Positions 1 through 10,669 of a stretch of DNA of 64,000 nt are shown here, piece after piece. The notes below the pieces were generated by a model that saw only the letters and a program-made list of their open reading frames with translations, did not search any database and was not told where the DNA came from. The translations under genes were made by a program, and so were the position numbers. The DNA is taken from contig NZ_JAFREL010000016.1 in NCBI RefSeq assembly GCF_017377655.1, forward strand, positions 124,001 through 188,000. Direction: 5' to 3'. Each line of letters starts with the position of its first letter. The stretch's first letter is position 1. Origin of the DNA: Candidatus Enterococcus ferrettii (GTDB taxonomy: Bacteria; Bacillota; Bacilli; Lactobacillales; Enterococcaceae).

Positions 1-1
1 T

Positions 2-625
2 GTTTTTCTTGCGGCTCCTCCCGGCTGTGGTAAAACCACCCTAGCACTTTTTTTAGAGCAGTTGTCGAAGAAGTGTTCCGATTACACACCGATTCAAACA
101 CTTGGATTAGATGGCTTCCATTATGAACAAGCTTACCTAAACAGCCATGAGGCAGATATAGACGGACAAGTCGTTCCGATGAAAGATTACAAAGGACATC
201 CGTCAACCTTTAACGTACCGATGCTGCTGAAAAAACTTACTGAGGCTCGCTTGGAAGACAATAAGTGGCCCATCTATAGCCGCAAGCTTCACGATGTTAT
301 CCACGATCAGGTACAGCTTACTGAGAAAATTATTTTGCTGGAGGGTAATTATTTATTGTTAGACGAAGCACCTTGGAACCAACTTCATGAATATGGTGCT
401 GATCGGGTATTTTTATATGCCGATGCTGCTGTCTTGGAAGAACGTTTAATTAAACGTAAAATGCAAGGTGGCCTATCTTACGAGAAAGCACGTATTTTCT
501 ATGAACGAAGTGATAAAAGAAATGTTGAAATTGCTTTAGCAAATGATCGCTCGGCTGAAACCATCCTTTATGTAGAGAAGGGCGTTTTTCACCCAGTAGA
601 ATTTGAAAAAGAACGTGAGGTTTAG
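2..625 (+). CDS. Nucleoside/nucleotide kinase-family P-loop protein (5' partial)
   Basis: The reading frame is open from the first bases of the window and the gene begins upstream. The first visible residues contain a Walker A loop, APPGCGKTT, followed by a GLDGFHYE segment typical of the uridine-kinase/pantothenate-kinase-like group (YggC/Frk-type nucleoside/nucleotide kinases), where the Asp and His lie at the acceptor site. A later LLEGNYLLLD strand and a RLIKRKMQGGLS lid-like region fit the same family. These enzymes phosphorylate small sugar- or nucleoside-type acceptors with ATP, but the substrate cannot be read from the sequence. The TTG at 62 is not a real start, because the P-loop lies upstream of it. 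The YrdB-like gene follows after 8 bases and is probably co-transcribed. Family call confident, substrate unknown. Confidence 0.8.
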   Translation, partial: VFLAAPPGCGKTTLALFLEQLSKKCSDYTPIQTLGLDGFHYEQAYLNSHEADIDGQVVPMKDYKGHPSTFNVPMLLKKLTEARLEDNKWPIYSRKLHDVIHDQVQLTEKIILLEGNYLLLDEAPWNQLHEYGADRVFLYADAAVLEERLIKRKMQGGLSYEKARIFYERSDKRNVEIALANDRSAETILYVEKGVFHPVEFEKEREV

Positions 626-633
626 ACAGAAAA

Positions 634-975
634 ATGACGTTACTAGCAGGATTAACTTTAAGCATTCGTTTTATCTTGGAAATTGGTACTGTGATAGGAC
701 TGGCTAGTGGAGTCTTTATTCAAAAACCTTTGTCAGAAAAGGTGCTCTTCTGTTTATTGGCTTCCGGCATAACCCTCGTCTGGGCAAAATATGGGGCTCC
801 AAAATCGGCCACCCACTTAACTGGCATTTATAAACTAATCTTAGAAATAATTGTCTATAGTATTGGAATCTTCGGAATCTGGCGAATTTTTGGAATGCGA
901 TTAGGTTTGATTTATGCCTTCTTTGTTGTAAGTGACTTAATGATGATGTATTTATTAGAACTGCAGGGAAACTAA
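634..975 (+). CDS. YrdB/DUF2568-family membrane protein
   Basis: A 113-residue hydrophobic protein with about four predicted membrane helices. The WAKYGAPKSATH segment after helix two and the LEIIVYSIGIFG stretch match the DUF2568 (YrdB) signature, in which a W-x(3)-APK motif lies between helices. No biochemical role is established for the family. It starts 8 bases after the kinase-family gene and is followed by a strong terminator, so the two probably form the end of one transcript. No strong ribosome binding site is seen, which fits translational coupling. Confidence 0.75.
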   Translation: MTLLAGLTLSIRFILEIGTVIGLASGVFIQKPLSEKVLFCLLASGITLVWAKYGAPKSATHLTGIYKLILEIIVYSIGIFGIWRIFGMRLGLIYAFFVVSDLMMMYLLELQGN

Positions 976-976
976 G

Positions 977-1020
977 AAACACAGGATTGAGTACCTTGTC
1001 TCAATTCGGTGTTTTTTTTT
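977..1020 (+). terminator. Rho-independent terminator
   Basis: An 8-bp stem (GGATTGAG with CTCAATTC, one G-U pair) has an 8-base loop. It is extended by AACAC/GTGTT outside one mismatch and ends in nine T residues. It closes the kinase-yrdB unit. Confidence 0.85.
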
Positions 1021-1359
1021 GATCTCCCGTCATTTTTTTACAAGCAGCTCCAAATCAAATAACCGGAGTCAGGTGATAAAGTTGGCTGCTATGTGAGAAT
1101 AATCCTGCTTTCAGGATGCGATTCCTCATGAATACCTTCGATGATTTCGCAAAAAGACAGGAGATATATGCTAGCCTCCTCCCTTCATTTTGAGGTAAAT
1201 TCAAGATCCGCACCTATCCCAATCCAACCCCATCATAATAAATACTAACAAAGAAGTGGAAAAGAAATGCTCGCAGCAAAAAAACAGTACATTATATTCT
1301 TCCAATGTAATATACTTGAATTTGTAATGTTTATTTAATTTTCGACGGGAGATGGATGG
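1021..1359. other. Intergenic region before the aminotransferase gene
   Basis: No convincing gene was seen. The last 80 bases are AT-rich, and an imperfect dyad (TACATTATATT, 5-base gap, AATGTAATATA) at about 1289-1315 is the best candidate for a promoter or operator of the aminotransferase. The ribosome binding site GGGAG lies 8 bases before the ATG at 1360. Confidence 0.4.
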
Positions 1360-2565
1360 ATGAATTACCATTATTCAACAAAAGTACCAACGAGTGACAC
1401 TGATGCTGTAGGCGATCTTTTGCGGGTAGCTGCAAATCCGGAAATTATATCTTTTGCTGGCGGATTACCTGCTCCAGAGCTGTTTCCAGTAGAGAAGATT
1501 CAGGCAGCTGCCAATCAGGTCTTTCAAGAAAAAGGGATGACTGCTCTGCAATACGGCAGCTCGAAAGGAATACCGGAACTTCGAAAAATTGTCGTTGAAC
1601 GGTTAAAACAAGACGGCATCACAGTTGATGAAGAACAAATTATGATTTCCACCGGCTCCCAACAAGTGCTGGATTTAACCAGTAAAATGTTTATTAACGA
1701 AGGCGACACTGTTATCGTAGAACAACCAACTTATCTATGTGCCTTAGATGTCTTCAAATCCTATGAAGCGAACTTAGTAAGTGTGGAAATGGATGAAAAC
1801 GGGATGAAGCTGGATATGCTGGAGGAAGCTCTAAAAGCGAATCCAAATACTAAAATGATTTACACTATTCCAAATTTTCAAAATCCAACTGGACGAACCC
1901 TTTCTTTAGAACGCCGGAAAAAGCTGGCGCAATTGGCAGTTGACTATGACGTGTTAGTTTTGGAGGATAATCCCTATGGCGCTGTGCGCTTTGAAGGAAC
2001 CCCTTTACCGGCAATTCGTTCCTTTGATGAAACAGGCCACGTAATTTATACAAGTACTTTTTCTAAAATACTAGCTCCCGGCCTGCGTTTGGGATGGGTG
2101 GTTGCACCACTTGAATTAATCAATAAATTTACTATTATGAAGCAGTCAGTTGATTTACATTCAGATAATTTGGCGCAGTATATTGTAGCGGCTTTCTTTG
2201 AGAACAACGACATTGACCAACACATTTCAAAAATCACTGCCCTGTATAAAGAACGCAAAGATCTGATGATGGCTGCGATTAAAAAGTATTTTCCTGAAAC
2301 GGTGACCTATAGTCAACCTGAGGGAGGAATGTTCATTTGGATTGAAGTTCCCGGTATTACTGATACCCAAGAGCTTTTTGATCGCTGTATTCAAAACAAC
2401 GTCGCCTTTGTACCAGGTGAACCCTTCTATTGTGATGAGATTGTACCAGGGACCTTCCGTCTAAATTACTCCAATATGCCAGCTGAACAAATTGATATTG
2501 GAATGAAACGTTTAGCTGAAGCGATTGATGAAGTATTGGCGCAGTCTACAATTGGTTATACTTAA
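1360..2565 (+). CDS. PLP-dependent aminotransferase, fold type I (2-aminoadipate/aromatic aminotransferase-like)
   Basis: A 401-residue cytosolic aminotransferase of the class I/II family that includes LysN and MocR-type catalytic domains but without a fused DNA-binding domain. Family landmarks are all present: the NPTG motif (N175), D203 in LEDNPYG to hold the pyridine nitrogen, the Schiff-base lysine K236 in STFSKILAPGLRLGW, and a C-terminal FRLNYSN with the carboxylate-binding arginine. It would move amino groups between an amino acid and 2-oxoglutarate. Aromatic, branched-chain or 2-aminoadipate donors are all possible. GGGAG sits 8 bases before the ATG. It stands alone, ending at a bidirectional terminator. 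Confidence 0.88.
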   Translation: MNYHYSTKVPTSDTDAVGDLLRVAANPEIISFAGGLPAPELFPVEKIQAAANQVFQEKGMTALQYGSSKGIPELRKIVVERLKQDGITVDEEQIMISTGSQQVLDLTSKMFINEGDTVIVEQPTYLCALDVFKSYEANLVSVEMDENGMKLDMLEEALKANPNTKMIYTIPNFQNPTGRTLSLERRKKLAQLAVDYDVLVLEDNPYGAVRFEGTPLPAIRSFDETGHVIYTSTFSKILAPGLRLGWVVAPLELINKFTIMKQSVDLHSDNLAQYIVAAFFENNDIDQHISKITALYKERKDLMMAAIKKYFPETVTYSQPEGGMFIWIEVPGITDTQELFDRCIQNNVAFVPGEPFYCDEIVPGTFRLNYSNMPAEQIDIGMKRLAEAIDEVLAQSTIGYT

Positions 2566-2580
2566 ACAACAACAGCCGCA

Positions 2581-2617
2581 AAAAAGCCGTCGGATAATTT
2601 CTGACGGCTTTTTTTCT
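2581..2617. terminator. Bidirectional terminator between convergent genes
   Basis: The stem AGCCGTC/GACGGCT is flanked by AAAAAA on the left and TTTTTTT on the right, so it can stop transcripts from both sides. It lies between the aminotransferase gene and a small minus-strand reading frame. Confidence 0.85.
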
Positions 2618-2627
2618 CGTTGACAGT

Positions 2628-2891
2628 TCAGTACATCAGCTTTAACTTTATCGTACATTCTGTTACTAAATCTATTGGTGCTCTTTCAACAAACTTGAAG
2701 CTTCTTGTCTCAAAATCCAACATTCGATGTTGTTCTAGAAGTATCTCACCTTGTACATGCATTTCTGGAGTAAGAGAAACATGCAAAGGAAATTGCTTGG
2801 CTTTAGTCGTAATTGGAGCAACTCCAAGCATATAGTTAAGGTAACGGACAAGATCACAGATGTAACTACTTACTTCCATTTTATACAACAA
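2628..2891 (-). CDS. Small hypothetical protein, no recognised family
   Basis: An 83- to 87-residue reading frame. The ATG at residue 5 (MEVSSYICDLV) has only a weak upstream site, while TTG at 2891 has AGGGA 9 to 10 bases upstream. The protein is soluble, with alternating hydrophobic residues suggesting beta strands, and carries no known motif. The case for a real gene is that it is convergent with the aminotransferase and stops 10 bases before a terminator that also works in its direction. No promoter is evident. It could be a fragment of a longer gene, as an in-frame stop lies shortly upstream. Function unknown. Confidence 0.35.
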   Translation of the reverse strand: MLYKMEVSSYICDLVRYLNYMLGVAPITTKAKQFPLHVSLTPEMHVQGEILLEQHRMLDFETRSFKFVERAPIDLVTECTIKLKLMY

Positions 2892-3191
2892 CCATCATTC
2901 CCTAGTCTTGAACATTTTACCTTTTTTTATAAAAACTATACGAAAATGCAGCGCATCTATTTTTTTTTAAACATCTGCCTACAGAGCAAAATCATTTTGC
3001 ACTCTCTCTCAAATAGAAACCTATCGTTAATAAAAGGTCGCAGAACTTAAGGTAAGGATGATTTATTGGTACAACAAAAAATGCTTCACCTAATCAATAG
3101 CTAAGAATTCCCTGCCTAAAAAACTTCCTCAAAAAAAAGTGACCCAATCTGTCTATCGACAAATGTGATCACCTTTTTATCAAGCTAACTT
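2892..3191. other. Intergenic region with terminator of the GH1 operon
   Basis: No gene seen. At about 3130-3179 an imperfect hairpin (AAAAAGTGA paired with TCACCTTTTT around an inner TGTC/GACA stem) followed on the minus strand by eight T residues probably terminates the eight-gene sugar operon that ends at 3192. Confidence 0.55.
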
Positions 3192-4646
<1,455 letters not shown>

Positions 4647-4655
4647 CTAGCTTTC

Positions 4656-5558
4656 TTAGGCGTTATCCAATTGTAGAAATAATTGGTAGATTGCCCCTAA
4701 TAAATTGGCCTCACTCCGAAAATGACAAGGCAGGATTTCTAATGGTTCAAAACTGCTTTTCAACAATGGCTGATTGTCACGAGCAAGCTGGTATTGCTGA
4801 TTGATTTCTTTAATCAGACGATTCTGAGCACTAATGCCGCCGCCAATCACTACCCGAGATATATCTAAAGTAGCTTGCAGATTGAGTAGGATTCGCGCAA
4901 TAATTTGACAGTAATCTGTAAACATTTTTTGTAATTCGTCATTTTGACCTTGCTCCAGTGCTTCAAAGACTGCTTGACCGTCATTTAAATTTTCCAATCC
5001 TAGCAGCTTGCAGGCTTCGATAACAAATCGCACTGCTGAAGAATGCCAGCCAACTAAATTTTCCGGATCTTCTAGCTGCTGATAATTAATCAAAAAACTC
5101 AACTCACCCGCTTGAAAATGGCTGCCCTGAAAGAGTTCCCCATTAAGAATCAACCCGCCGCCGATCCCGGTCCCTAAAACTACTGCCGCACCATTCTCAA
5201 TTTCATTCAAATTGCCTAACCACAATTCAGCTAGAGCTGCGGCTTTTCCATCATTTGACAAAGCACAGGGAATACCAAACTCCTCCTCAACAAGCGCTTT
5301 CAAACCAACTTCGTGCATGTACTCCAAGGAACCGCCGTGATAGATGACACCTTTTTTGATGTCGATCTTCCCAGGCAGACTGATACCGATGCCCTTGATT
5401 TGCTCTCGTACATCACCAATCAACTGAAACAGATCGGCCAGAAACTGTTCCAATGTTGCCGGTGTTTCAATTTTTTTGACGGTCAAAAGATTGCCCGCTC
5501 GATTGACTAAACTATATTTGATGTAGGTCCCCCCTACATCAATACTTAAATAATCCAC
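4656..5558 (-). CDS. ROK-family sugar kinase (beta-glucoside kinase-like)
   Basis: A ROK kinase of 300 residues when started at GTG 5558, which has GGAGG 10 bases upstream. A longer frame to 5630 would overlap the MFS gene and places the ATP-binding DVGGTYIKY motif unusually far inside. The second phosphate motif GTGIGGGLILNG is present. The zinc-binding CxCGxxGC motif of many glucokinases is absent; its position carries a GELSFLINYQ segment, as I recall for BglK-like members. There is no N-terminal helix-turn-helix, so it is a kinase and not a repressor. It lies 24 bases upstream of the GH1 gene, suggesting that it phosphorylates an imported beta-glucoside or freed glucose. Confidence 0.8.
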   Translation of the reverse strand: MDYLSIDVGGTYIKYSLVNRAGNLLTVKKIETPATLEQFLADLFQLIGDVREQIKGIGISLPGKIDIKKGVIYHGGSLEYMHEVGLKALVEEEFGIPCALSNDGKAAALAELWLGNLNEIENGAAVVLGTGIGGGLILNGELFQGSHFQAGELSFLINYQQLEDPENLVGWHSSAVRFVIEACKLLGLENLNDGQAVFEALEQGQNDELQKMFTDYCQIIARILLNLQATLDISRVVIGGGISAQNRLIKEINQQYQLARDNQPLLKSSFEPLEILPCHFRSEANLLGAIYQLFLQLDNA

Positions 5559-5586
5559 TGAGGCATTCCCTCCATCCTTAAAGTTT

Positions 5587-6771
5587 TTACGCCGTTTTAG
5601 CTGCCGAATTTTCCTTCTTGAAAGTACCACTGATTAAGAAATACAATACAGCAAAGGCTAGAAAGCTGCCTCCAGAAAATAGCAGTGAAAATTGGGCGGT
5701 AGTATTGTTGAACACACTGCCTACAAAGGATAGCAGATAGGGTGAAATCCATGACCCTAGATTGGTTCCAACCATAGCAATCGAAACAGCTAAATTAGCT
5801 GAATTCTTCGGTGCCTTTTCCATAATGGTACCAAACGAATAGGGTAAGAAGGCTGAGCTGCCTAATCCGCTGATTAACAATCCAACTGTGAAAATCGCCA
5901 TATTTGGTGCAAATGAAACAATTAGAAATCCTATTCCCATAATAGCATAACTAAAGACTAACGTTAGATGTTTTGTTACCTTCACAATGTGTCCATATAG
6001 GAAGTTACCCAAGAAACCAACCAATGTGAACAAGGATAAGGCAGTGCCTAGAAAAGCTGGATTAGAGAAATTTGCTTCTTGAACTAAAGTACTGGCCTTC
6101 AAGAAAATAGCCATTAAAAATCCAAAGGAAAAGAACAAAGCAATACTAGACAATATCACGAAACGATTCACTGTTTGTTTATCTGCCTCATTTGTTTCTG
6201 CAGCAGCATCATTTTCAACATCCGGCACGTAAATAGAAAACAACAAGAACGAAACAATCGCTAAGAAATAGATTCCGTAAGCATAGTGCCAATCGTAGGT
6301 AACTAAGATTCCAGCAATGAAGGTTGTAATGGTTTGCCCAATACTTTGCACTGCACTTTGGTAACCCAACATTTTATTTCGTTCATCACCCGCATAAAAT
6401 TCATTAATCAAGCTGACTGCCAGTGAGTTAAACATTCCCAGTCCAGCACCTAATACTAAACGGGAAATATAAACAATTGTGTAGTTGGTTGAAAACATCG
6501 GTACTACCCCTGCCACTCCTGCTAAGAACAATCCCAGCAAAACGGTTTTCTTGGTTCCTAACGCTCGAACAAGAAAGGCACTTAACAGGACAAAGATCAT
6601 GACTGTGATATTCGAAGCAGTAACTAAAGCTTCCACCGCAGTAGCTCCGCGATCAGCAAAAGTCTCCTGCATTTTCGAAACGGTAATAGCAATAGAGCCG
6701 GTTGAGGTAAGCAGTAAAGAGATTGAAAGCAGAGCAATTTTAAACATTTTTTGTGAAATTTTTGTATTCAT
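5587..6771 (-). CDS. MFS sugar or glycoside transporter
   Basis: A 394-residue protein of the major facilitator superfamily with about 12 membrane helices in two halves, and an RALGTKKTVLLGLF loop between helices 2 and 3 of the classic MFS type. A charged cytoplasmic loop (NDAAAETNEADKQ) separates the halves. It lies 6 bases downstream of the DUF1593 gene. As the only transporter in the operon, it probably brings in the unphosphorylated substrate by cation symport. An efflux role cannot be excluded from sequence, but the catabolic neighbours argue for uptake. Confidence 0.8.
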   Translation of the reverse strand: MNTKISQKMFKIALLSISLLLTSTGSIAITVSKMQETFADRGATAVEALVTASNITVMIFVLLSAFLVRALGTKKTVLLGLFLAGVAGVVPMFSTNYTIVYISRLVLGAGLGMFNSLAVSLINEFYAGDERNKMLGYQSAVQSIGQTITTFIAGILVTYDWHYAYGIYFLAIVSFLLFSIYVPDVENDAAAETNEADKQTVNRFVILSSIALFFSFGFLMAIFLKASTLVQEANFSNPAFLGTALSLFTLVGFLGNFLYGHIVKVTKHLTLVFSYAIMGIGFLIVSFAPNMAIFTVGLLISGLGSSAFLPYSFGTIMEKAPKNSANLAVSIAMVGTNLGSWISPYLLSFVGSVFNNTTAQFSLLFSGGSFLAFAVLYFLISGTFKKENSAAKTA

Positions 6772-6777
6772 TATCTT

Positions 6778-8256
6778 CTATCCTTCCTTTGCTGTTAAAA
6801 TAATTCGACGATAGGTCTTCAGACTATGCTCTCCATCATTGGAAACCTCCAGAATTAAATGCAGCGTTTGACCTGGTTTAATATCTTCTGGCACATAGCA
6901 GGTGACTTGGGGCGTATTGGCACCCTCCAGCTTAATCATCGGATGACATTGTATAACTGATTCAGCCGACTGACCAATCACGAAGCCTTCAATATCTTCA
7001 TAACTGGGCTTTAGCCTATCCATCGGGGTATAGCTGGACGCTTCTTGATAAAACCACCAGTGGTAATACAGCGAACGCTGATTCGGATCTTGGGCTTCAC
7101 AAGTGATCCTAACTTTTTCGCCGGGTTCTACCTGACGATTCAAGGAATCTTCCAGACAAACGATTGGATAATGGGCAGCATCTTCAAAACGTTTGGCTAC
7201 GCACCATTGTGCCCGAGCCTTAAAGTCATCTTGAATATCATCTAACCAGCGGGTCAAGGTATATTCCGATTCAAATTGCTGCGTATAAGGATTATAATCC
7301 AAGGCATCATTGGTAAAAAGATAAGGATTTTTCTCACTGAAACGTCCGCCCCAGCCGCCATAAGATGGATCTTCATCATTGCGTAATCCATTGTTTAATA
7401 GATAGAAGAAAGAGGGCGAATCCCCTTCAGAAATAAACTCATACCTTTGATATTCACTATTGTTAGCCAAATAGCTATCCGATCCTCGCTGCTCCTCCGG
7501 CAGCTCTCCTTCCAGGATATTCCCGTCGCCCATCAAGGCATATTTTTCCAATAATGGTCCATAATTGTTTTTCAAATCATAGTTCCAGTCGCTGGATAGC
7601 CGAGTGGTCAGGTTCCTGTTGACCTTTTTCCATAGATACGCAAAATGCCAGAAGCTGAAACGGTCATTTATCACTTTGATTTTCCAATTTTCCGCAATAT
7701 AATCACTGTAGGTTTCGTCCTGATCCAAAATGATATACAAAACAACCTTTTCTTCAATTCTTTGCTTGAGTGCTGCCCATTCAGAGGTCCTGCTGTATTT
7801 TTCCTCCAGAGATTTTAATGCCCGTGCTGTAGTGTTAGTCCCGCCCCATGTTTGAATATACAACAGGCGCGGATCCTGATCTTTTAACAAATAGTTTTCA
7901 ATAAATTGCGACCCTGCTGTTTCTTTTTCCATCTCACCTTTATAGCTGATATTGCCAATATGATATATTTCACGCAGGCGATCAGGTGCCGGATAACCTT
8001 CGGCATGAATACACAGATTGCTGTATACCTTTTCATATTGATCAATAAAATCATTTATCCAGCTTTCACCAGTCCAGCGAAAAGGTTCAATCCCTTTTTT
8101 TAGGTCCCCAGCATAATGGTAAACCGAGCTAGTTAAAACAATCCCTTCCGTGTCAATTTCATTGCTGTATAACAGGTAACGCAGAAATGAATTCATATCA
8201 TCTACTTCACCATCAGTCGTTATAATCGTACGGGCTTTTGCCTCTAAAGCTTCCAT
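6778..8256 (-). CDS. DUF1593 nucleoside-hydrolase-like glycosidase (Sde182 family), cytosolic
   Basis: A 492-residue protein with the DUF1593/Sde182 architecture: an N-terminal nucleoside-hydrolase-like domain (about 8-300) opened by TTDGEVDDMNS, whose D15, D19 and D20 resemble the calcium-binding aspartates of nucleoside hydrolases, and a C-terminal Ig-like beta domain (about 385-490). There is no signal peptide, unlike many family members described as cell-wall or cellulose-binding proteins, so this one acts in the cytosol. AAGGAGG is 8 bases before the ATG. Nucleoside hydrolases break ribosyl C-O/C-N bonds. In this operon a furanoside such as an apioside is an attractive substrate, but that is inference. 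Confidence 0.8.
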   Translation of the reverse strand: MEALEAKARTIITTDGEVDDMNSFLRYLLYSNEIDTEGIVLTSSVYHYAGDLKKGIEPFRWTGESWINDFIDQYEKVYSNLCIHAEGYPAPDRLREIYHIGNISYKGEMEKETAGSQFIENYLLKDQDPRLLYIQTWGGTNTTARALKSLEEKYSRTSEWAALKQRIEEKVVLYIILDQDETYSDYIAENWKIKVINDRFSFWHFAYLWKKVNRNLTTRLSSDWNYDLKNNYGPLLEKYALMGDGNILEGELPEEQRGSDSYLANNSEYQRYEFISEGDSPSFFYLLNNGLRNDEDPSYGGWGGRFSEKNPYLFTNDALDYNPYTQQFESEYTLTRWLDDIQDDFKARAQWCVAKRFEDAAHYPIVCLEDSLNRQVEPGEKVRITCEAQDPNQRSLYYHWWFYQEASSYTPMDRLKPSYEDIEGFVIGQSAESVIQCHPMIKLEGANTPQVTCYVPEDIKPGQTLHLILEVSNDGEHSLKTYRRIILTAKEG

Positions 8257-8295
8257 TAATATATCCTCCTTTTCGTATCTGTTTTCAACTATTTC

Positions 8296-9732
8296 CTAAG
8301 TCAGAGCTGAAACTACATTCACTAACTTGTACCATTGCAGATATTTGTCATTTAAGTCTTCACTGGCCTGCGGCACTACTTGATGACCAGTCAAATTGGG
8401 CTGTTCTAGCACTTCTCCGGTTAACAGCATCGCACCTAGTGCAGACAATTCCTCAATATCGTTCACAATAATTTCTTTTTGCAGTAAGTTGGCTAACTGT
8501 TGAACTAGCGCACTGTTTCGAGTAACTCCTCCATCAATCTTAATGACTGAAATCTTATGACCGGAAACCAATTCCAGCACATCGATCACTGCTTTAACCT
8601 GAAAAATGATACTATCTAAAATCGCCCCTAGCATATCCAGCTTAGAAGTAGTCCGTTTCAAGCCTATAAAAGCTCCCGTTGCTTCATTATTCCAAAATGG
8701 GGCCCCTAATCCCTGCAACCCCGGTAAGAAATACACATCTGCTTGACGCTCTTCTGTCAATACTTGGTTGCAGAGTGTACTGCTGTCAGCCATACTTGCT
8801 ACCTGCTCATCGAACCAGCGAATCGAGTCAGCACAGGAACGAATAATTCCTTCCAAAGCATAATGCGTTTTAGTTCCTTGCCTTTGCGCGATTGTCGTCA
8901 AAATCCGTCGATCCTGATAGCTATCATTTTCTTCCACCTGCATCATAATCGAGCAGCCTGTTCCTAAGGTTACTTTCACTTCACCAGACTTTAAGCAGCC
9001 TTGACCGTACAATGCCGCCTGTGAATCAGCCATAATCCCTTGAATAGGAATTCCTCGGTAATAGCCAACAATCTCAGAAGAACCCTTAATTGCAGGAAAA
9101 TCTGCGGCAGCCCCTCCGAATAGTGCTAACAATTCATTATCCCAAGTATGGGTATGAATATTGTACAACAATGTGCGGCAAGCATTGCTTGGTTCTGTGA
9201 CAAAAGTGTGCTGCTGGGTCAGATTCCATACTAACCAGCTGTCAATGGTTCCAATAGCCAATTCCCCGCTGCCTGATTTTTTAGCAATTGCGGGCACTTC
9301 TTCATAGAGCCATTTCACCTTAGTACCGGAAAAATAAGAGTCAATGGTCAAACCAGTCTTGGCTTGAACAAAATCACTTTTCTCTTCGTTAATTAGTTCT
9401 TCACAAATCGCCAGGCTGCGGTTGCATTGCCAGACGATCGCATTATAGAGCGGTTTGCCGGTTATTCGATCCCAAGCCACGATGGTTTCTCGTTGATTGG
9501 TAATGGACAAGGAGGTGACTTGCTTAGCCTGCAGCTGATTTTCTTCCAATGCTTGATTTAACAATAATTCTACATTGTGCCAGATTTCCAATGGGTCATG
9601 CTCCACCCAACCGGACTGAGGAAAAATTTGCCGATGGGTTTTATCATACCGCTTGGCAAGCTGACCGTTTTCAAACAGCAGCAGCTTGGTTCCAGAGGTG
9701 CTTTGGTCAATGACTAAGCGATAGTTCTTCAT
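8296..9732 (-). CDS. FGGY-family sugar kinase
   Basis: A 478-residue kinase of the FGGY family. The N-terminal phosphate loop is VIDQSTSGTKLLLF. It has glycerol-kinase-like segments (SGWVEHDPLEIW, ITNQRETIVAWD, NAIVWQ) and a C-terminal KIDGGVTRNS adenosine-binding motif. The departure from the canonical glycerol kinase DQGTTSSR start suggests another polyol or keto-sugar substrate. It lies between the split transketolase and the DUF1593 hydrolase, so the likely job is to phosphorylate the keto-sugar made by the isomerase. D-apulose kinase is the best fit to the neighbours, with xylulose- or erythrulose-type kinases as alternatives. Confidence 0.85.
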   Translation of the reverse strand: MKNYRLVIDQSTSGTKLLLFENGQLAKRYDKTHRQIFPQSGWVEHDPLEIWHNVELLLNQALEENQLQAKQVTSLSITNQRETIVAWDRITGKPLYNAIVWQCNRSLAICEELINEEKSDFVQAKTGLTIDSYFSGTKVKWLYEEVPAIAKKSGSGELAIGTIDSWLVWNLTQQHTFVTEPSNACRTLLYNIHTHTWDNELLALFGGAAADFPAIKGSSEIVGYYRGIPIQGIMADSQAALYGQGCLKSGEVKVTLGTGCSIMMQVEENDSYQDRRILTTIAQRQGTKTHYALEGIIRSCADSIRWFDEQVASMADSSTLCNQVLTEERQADVYFLPGLQGLGAPFWNNEATGAFIGLKRTTSKLDMLGAILDSIIFQVKAVIDVLELVSGHKISVIKIDGGVTRNSALVQQLANLLQKEIIVNDIEELSALGAMLLTGEVLEQPNLTGHQVVPQASEDLNDKYLQWYKLVNVVSALT

Positions 9733-9733
9733 T

Positions 9734-10669
9734 TTATTTCACCATCTCAGCAGCCTGTTCAGCTAAGGAAGCACCATCCAAGCCATAATGCTTGAAAAGC
9801 TCCTCACTGGTACCAGTTAATAAAGCTTCATCAGGAAAACCAATAATTTTATGTCGAATTCCCGTTTCTTCCGATAAAGCCTCAGCCACCGCTGCACCTA
9901 AACCACCATAGACACTGTGTTCCTCAACTGAAATCACTCGTTTAGTTGCAAGAGCTGCCGCCTTTACTGCCTCACTATCGAACGGCTTTAGAGAATGAAT
10001 GTTTACTACTTTTGCAGAAATGTTTTGCTCCATCAACAGCTCCGCGGCATCCATCGCCTGACGAACCGTTTCACCAGTTGCAATTAAGGTTATATCCTCT
10101 CCTTCTTGCATAGTGACTGCTTTGCCGATTTCAAACTCATAATCTTCTTTATAACAATCTTCTACCGGGTTTCGGCCTAAACGAACATAAGCCGGAGTGT
10201 TGGAAGCAGCCAAGGCTTGAAACATTTTCTTGGTTTCAAGCCGATCTGCAGGCACTAGCACCTGCAGATTGGGAATCGCTCGTGTAACAGCGAAATCCTG
10301 TAGGGAATGATGACTCATTCCTAAAGCACCGTAGCTGACACCGCCACTGATACCTATCAGTTTGACGTTTTTATTAGAGTAGGCAACATCGACTTTAATT
10401 TGTTCAATACTGCGCATACTTAAGAAGCAAGCCGGTGAAGCGGCAAAGGGCCGTTTACCCATATGAGCCAACCCGGCTGAGATACTAACTAAATTTTGTT
10501 CCGCAATGCCCACTTCGATTAATTGCTCTGGCAGCTGCTTAGCAAAATCGGCTAGGGAGGCTGAGCCACGAGAGTCACTGGTTAAGACTAAAATATCCGC
10601 ATTTGCCTTGGCTTCCTTTATTAATACCTCACACATTACCTGCCGATTAGCTATGCTTTGCTTAGTCAT
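9734..10669 (-). CDS. Transketolase C-terminal subunit
   Basis: A 311-residue protein covering the pyrimidine-binding and C-terminal domains of a split transketolase. The VGIAEQNLV motif carries the catalytic glutamate E57 that activates thiamine diphosphate. FAASPACFL and the GAVAEALSE region are typical. It overlaps the N-subunit gene by 8 bases (ATGA-type coupling), as expected for subunits made in equal amounts. Single-chain transketolases are about 660 residues; the two halves here sum to 587. Split forms are often assigned to dedicated sugar pathways rather than the housekeeping pentose phosphate pathway. Confidence 0.9.
   Translation of the reverse strand: MTKQSIANRQVMCEVLIKEAKANADILVLTSDSRGSASLADFAKQLPEQLIEVGIAEQNLVSISAGLAHMGKRPFAASPACFLSMRSIEQIKVDVAYSNKNVKLIGISGGVSYGALGMSHHSLQDFAVTRAIPNLQVLVPADRLETKKMFQALAASNTPAYVRLGRNPVEDCYKEDYEFEIGKAVTMQEGEDITLIATGETVRQAMDAAELLMEQNISAKVVNIHSLKPFDSEAVKAAALATKRVISVEEHSVYGGLGAAVAEALSEETGIRHKIIGFPDEALLTGTSEELFKHYGLDGASLAEQAAEMVK

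Noticed and set aside
1130..1190. Short coding-like minus-strand frame near the aminotransferase promoter
   Set aside because: About 30 codons with no start and no context. It could easily be chance.
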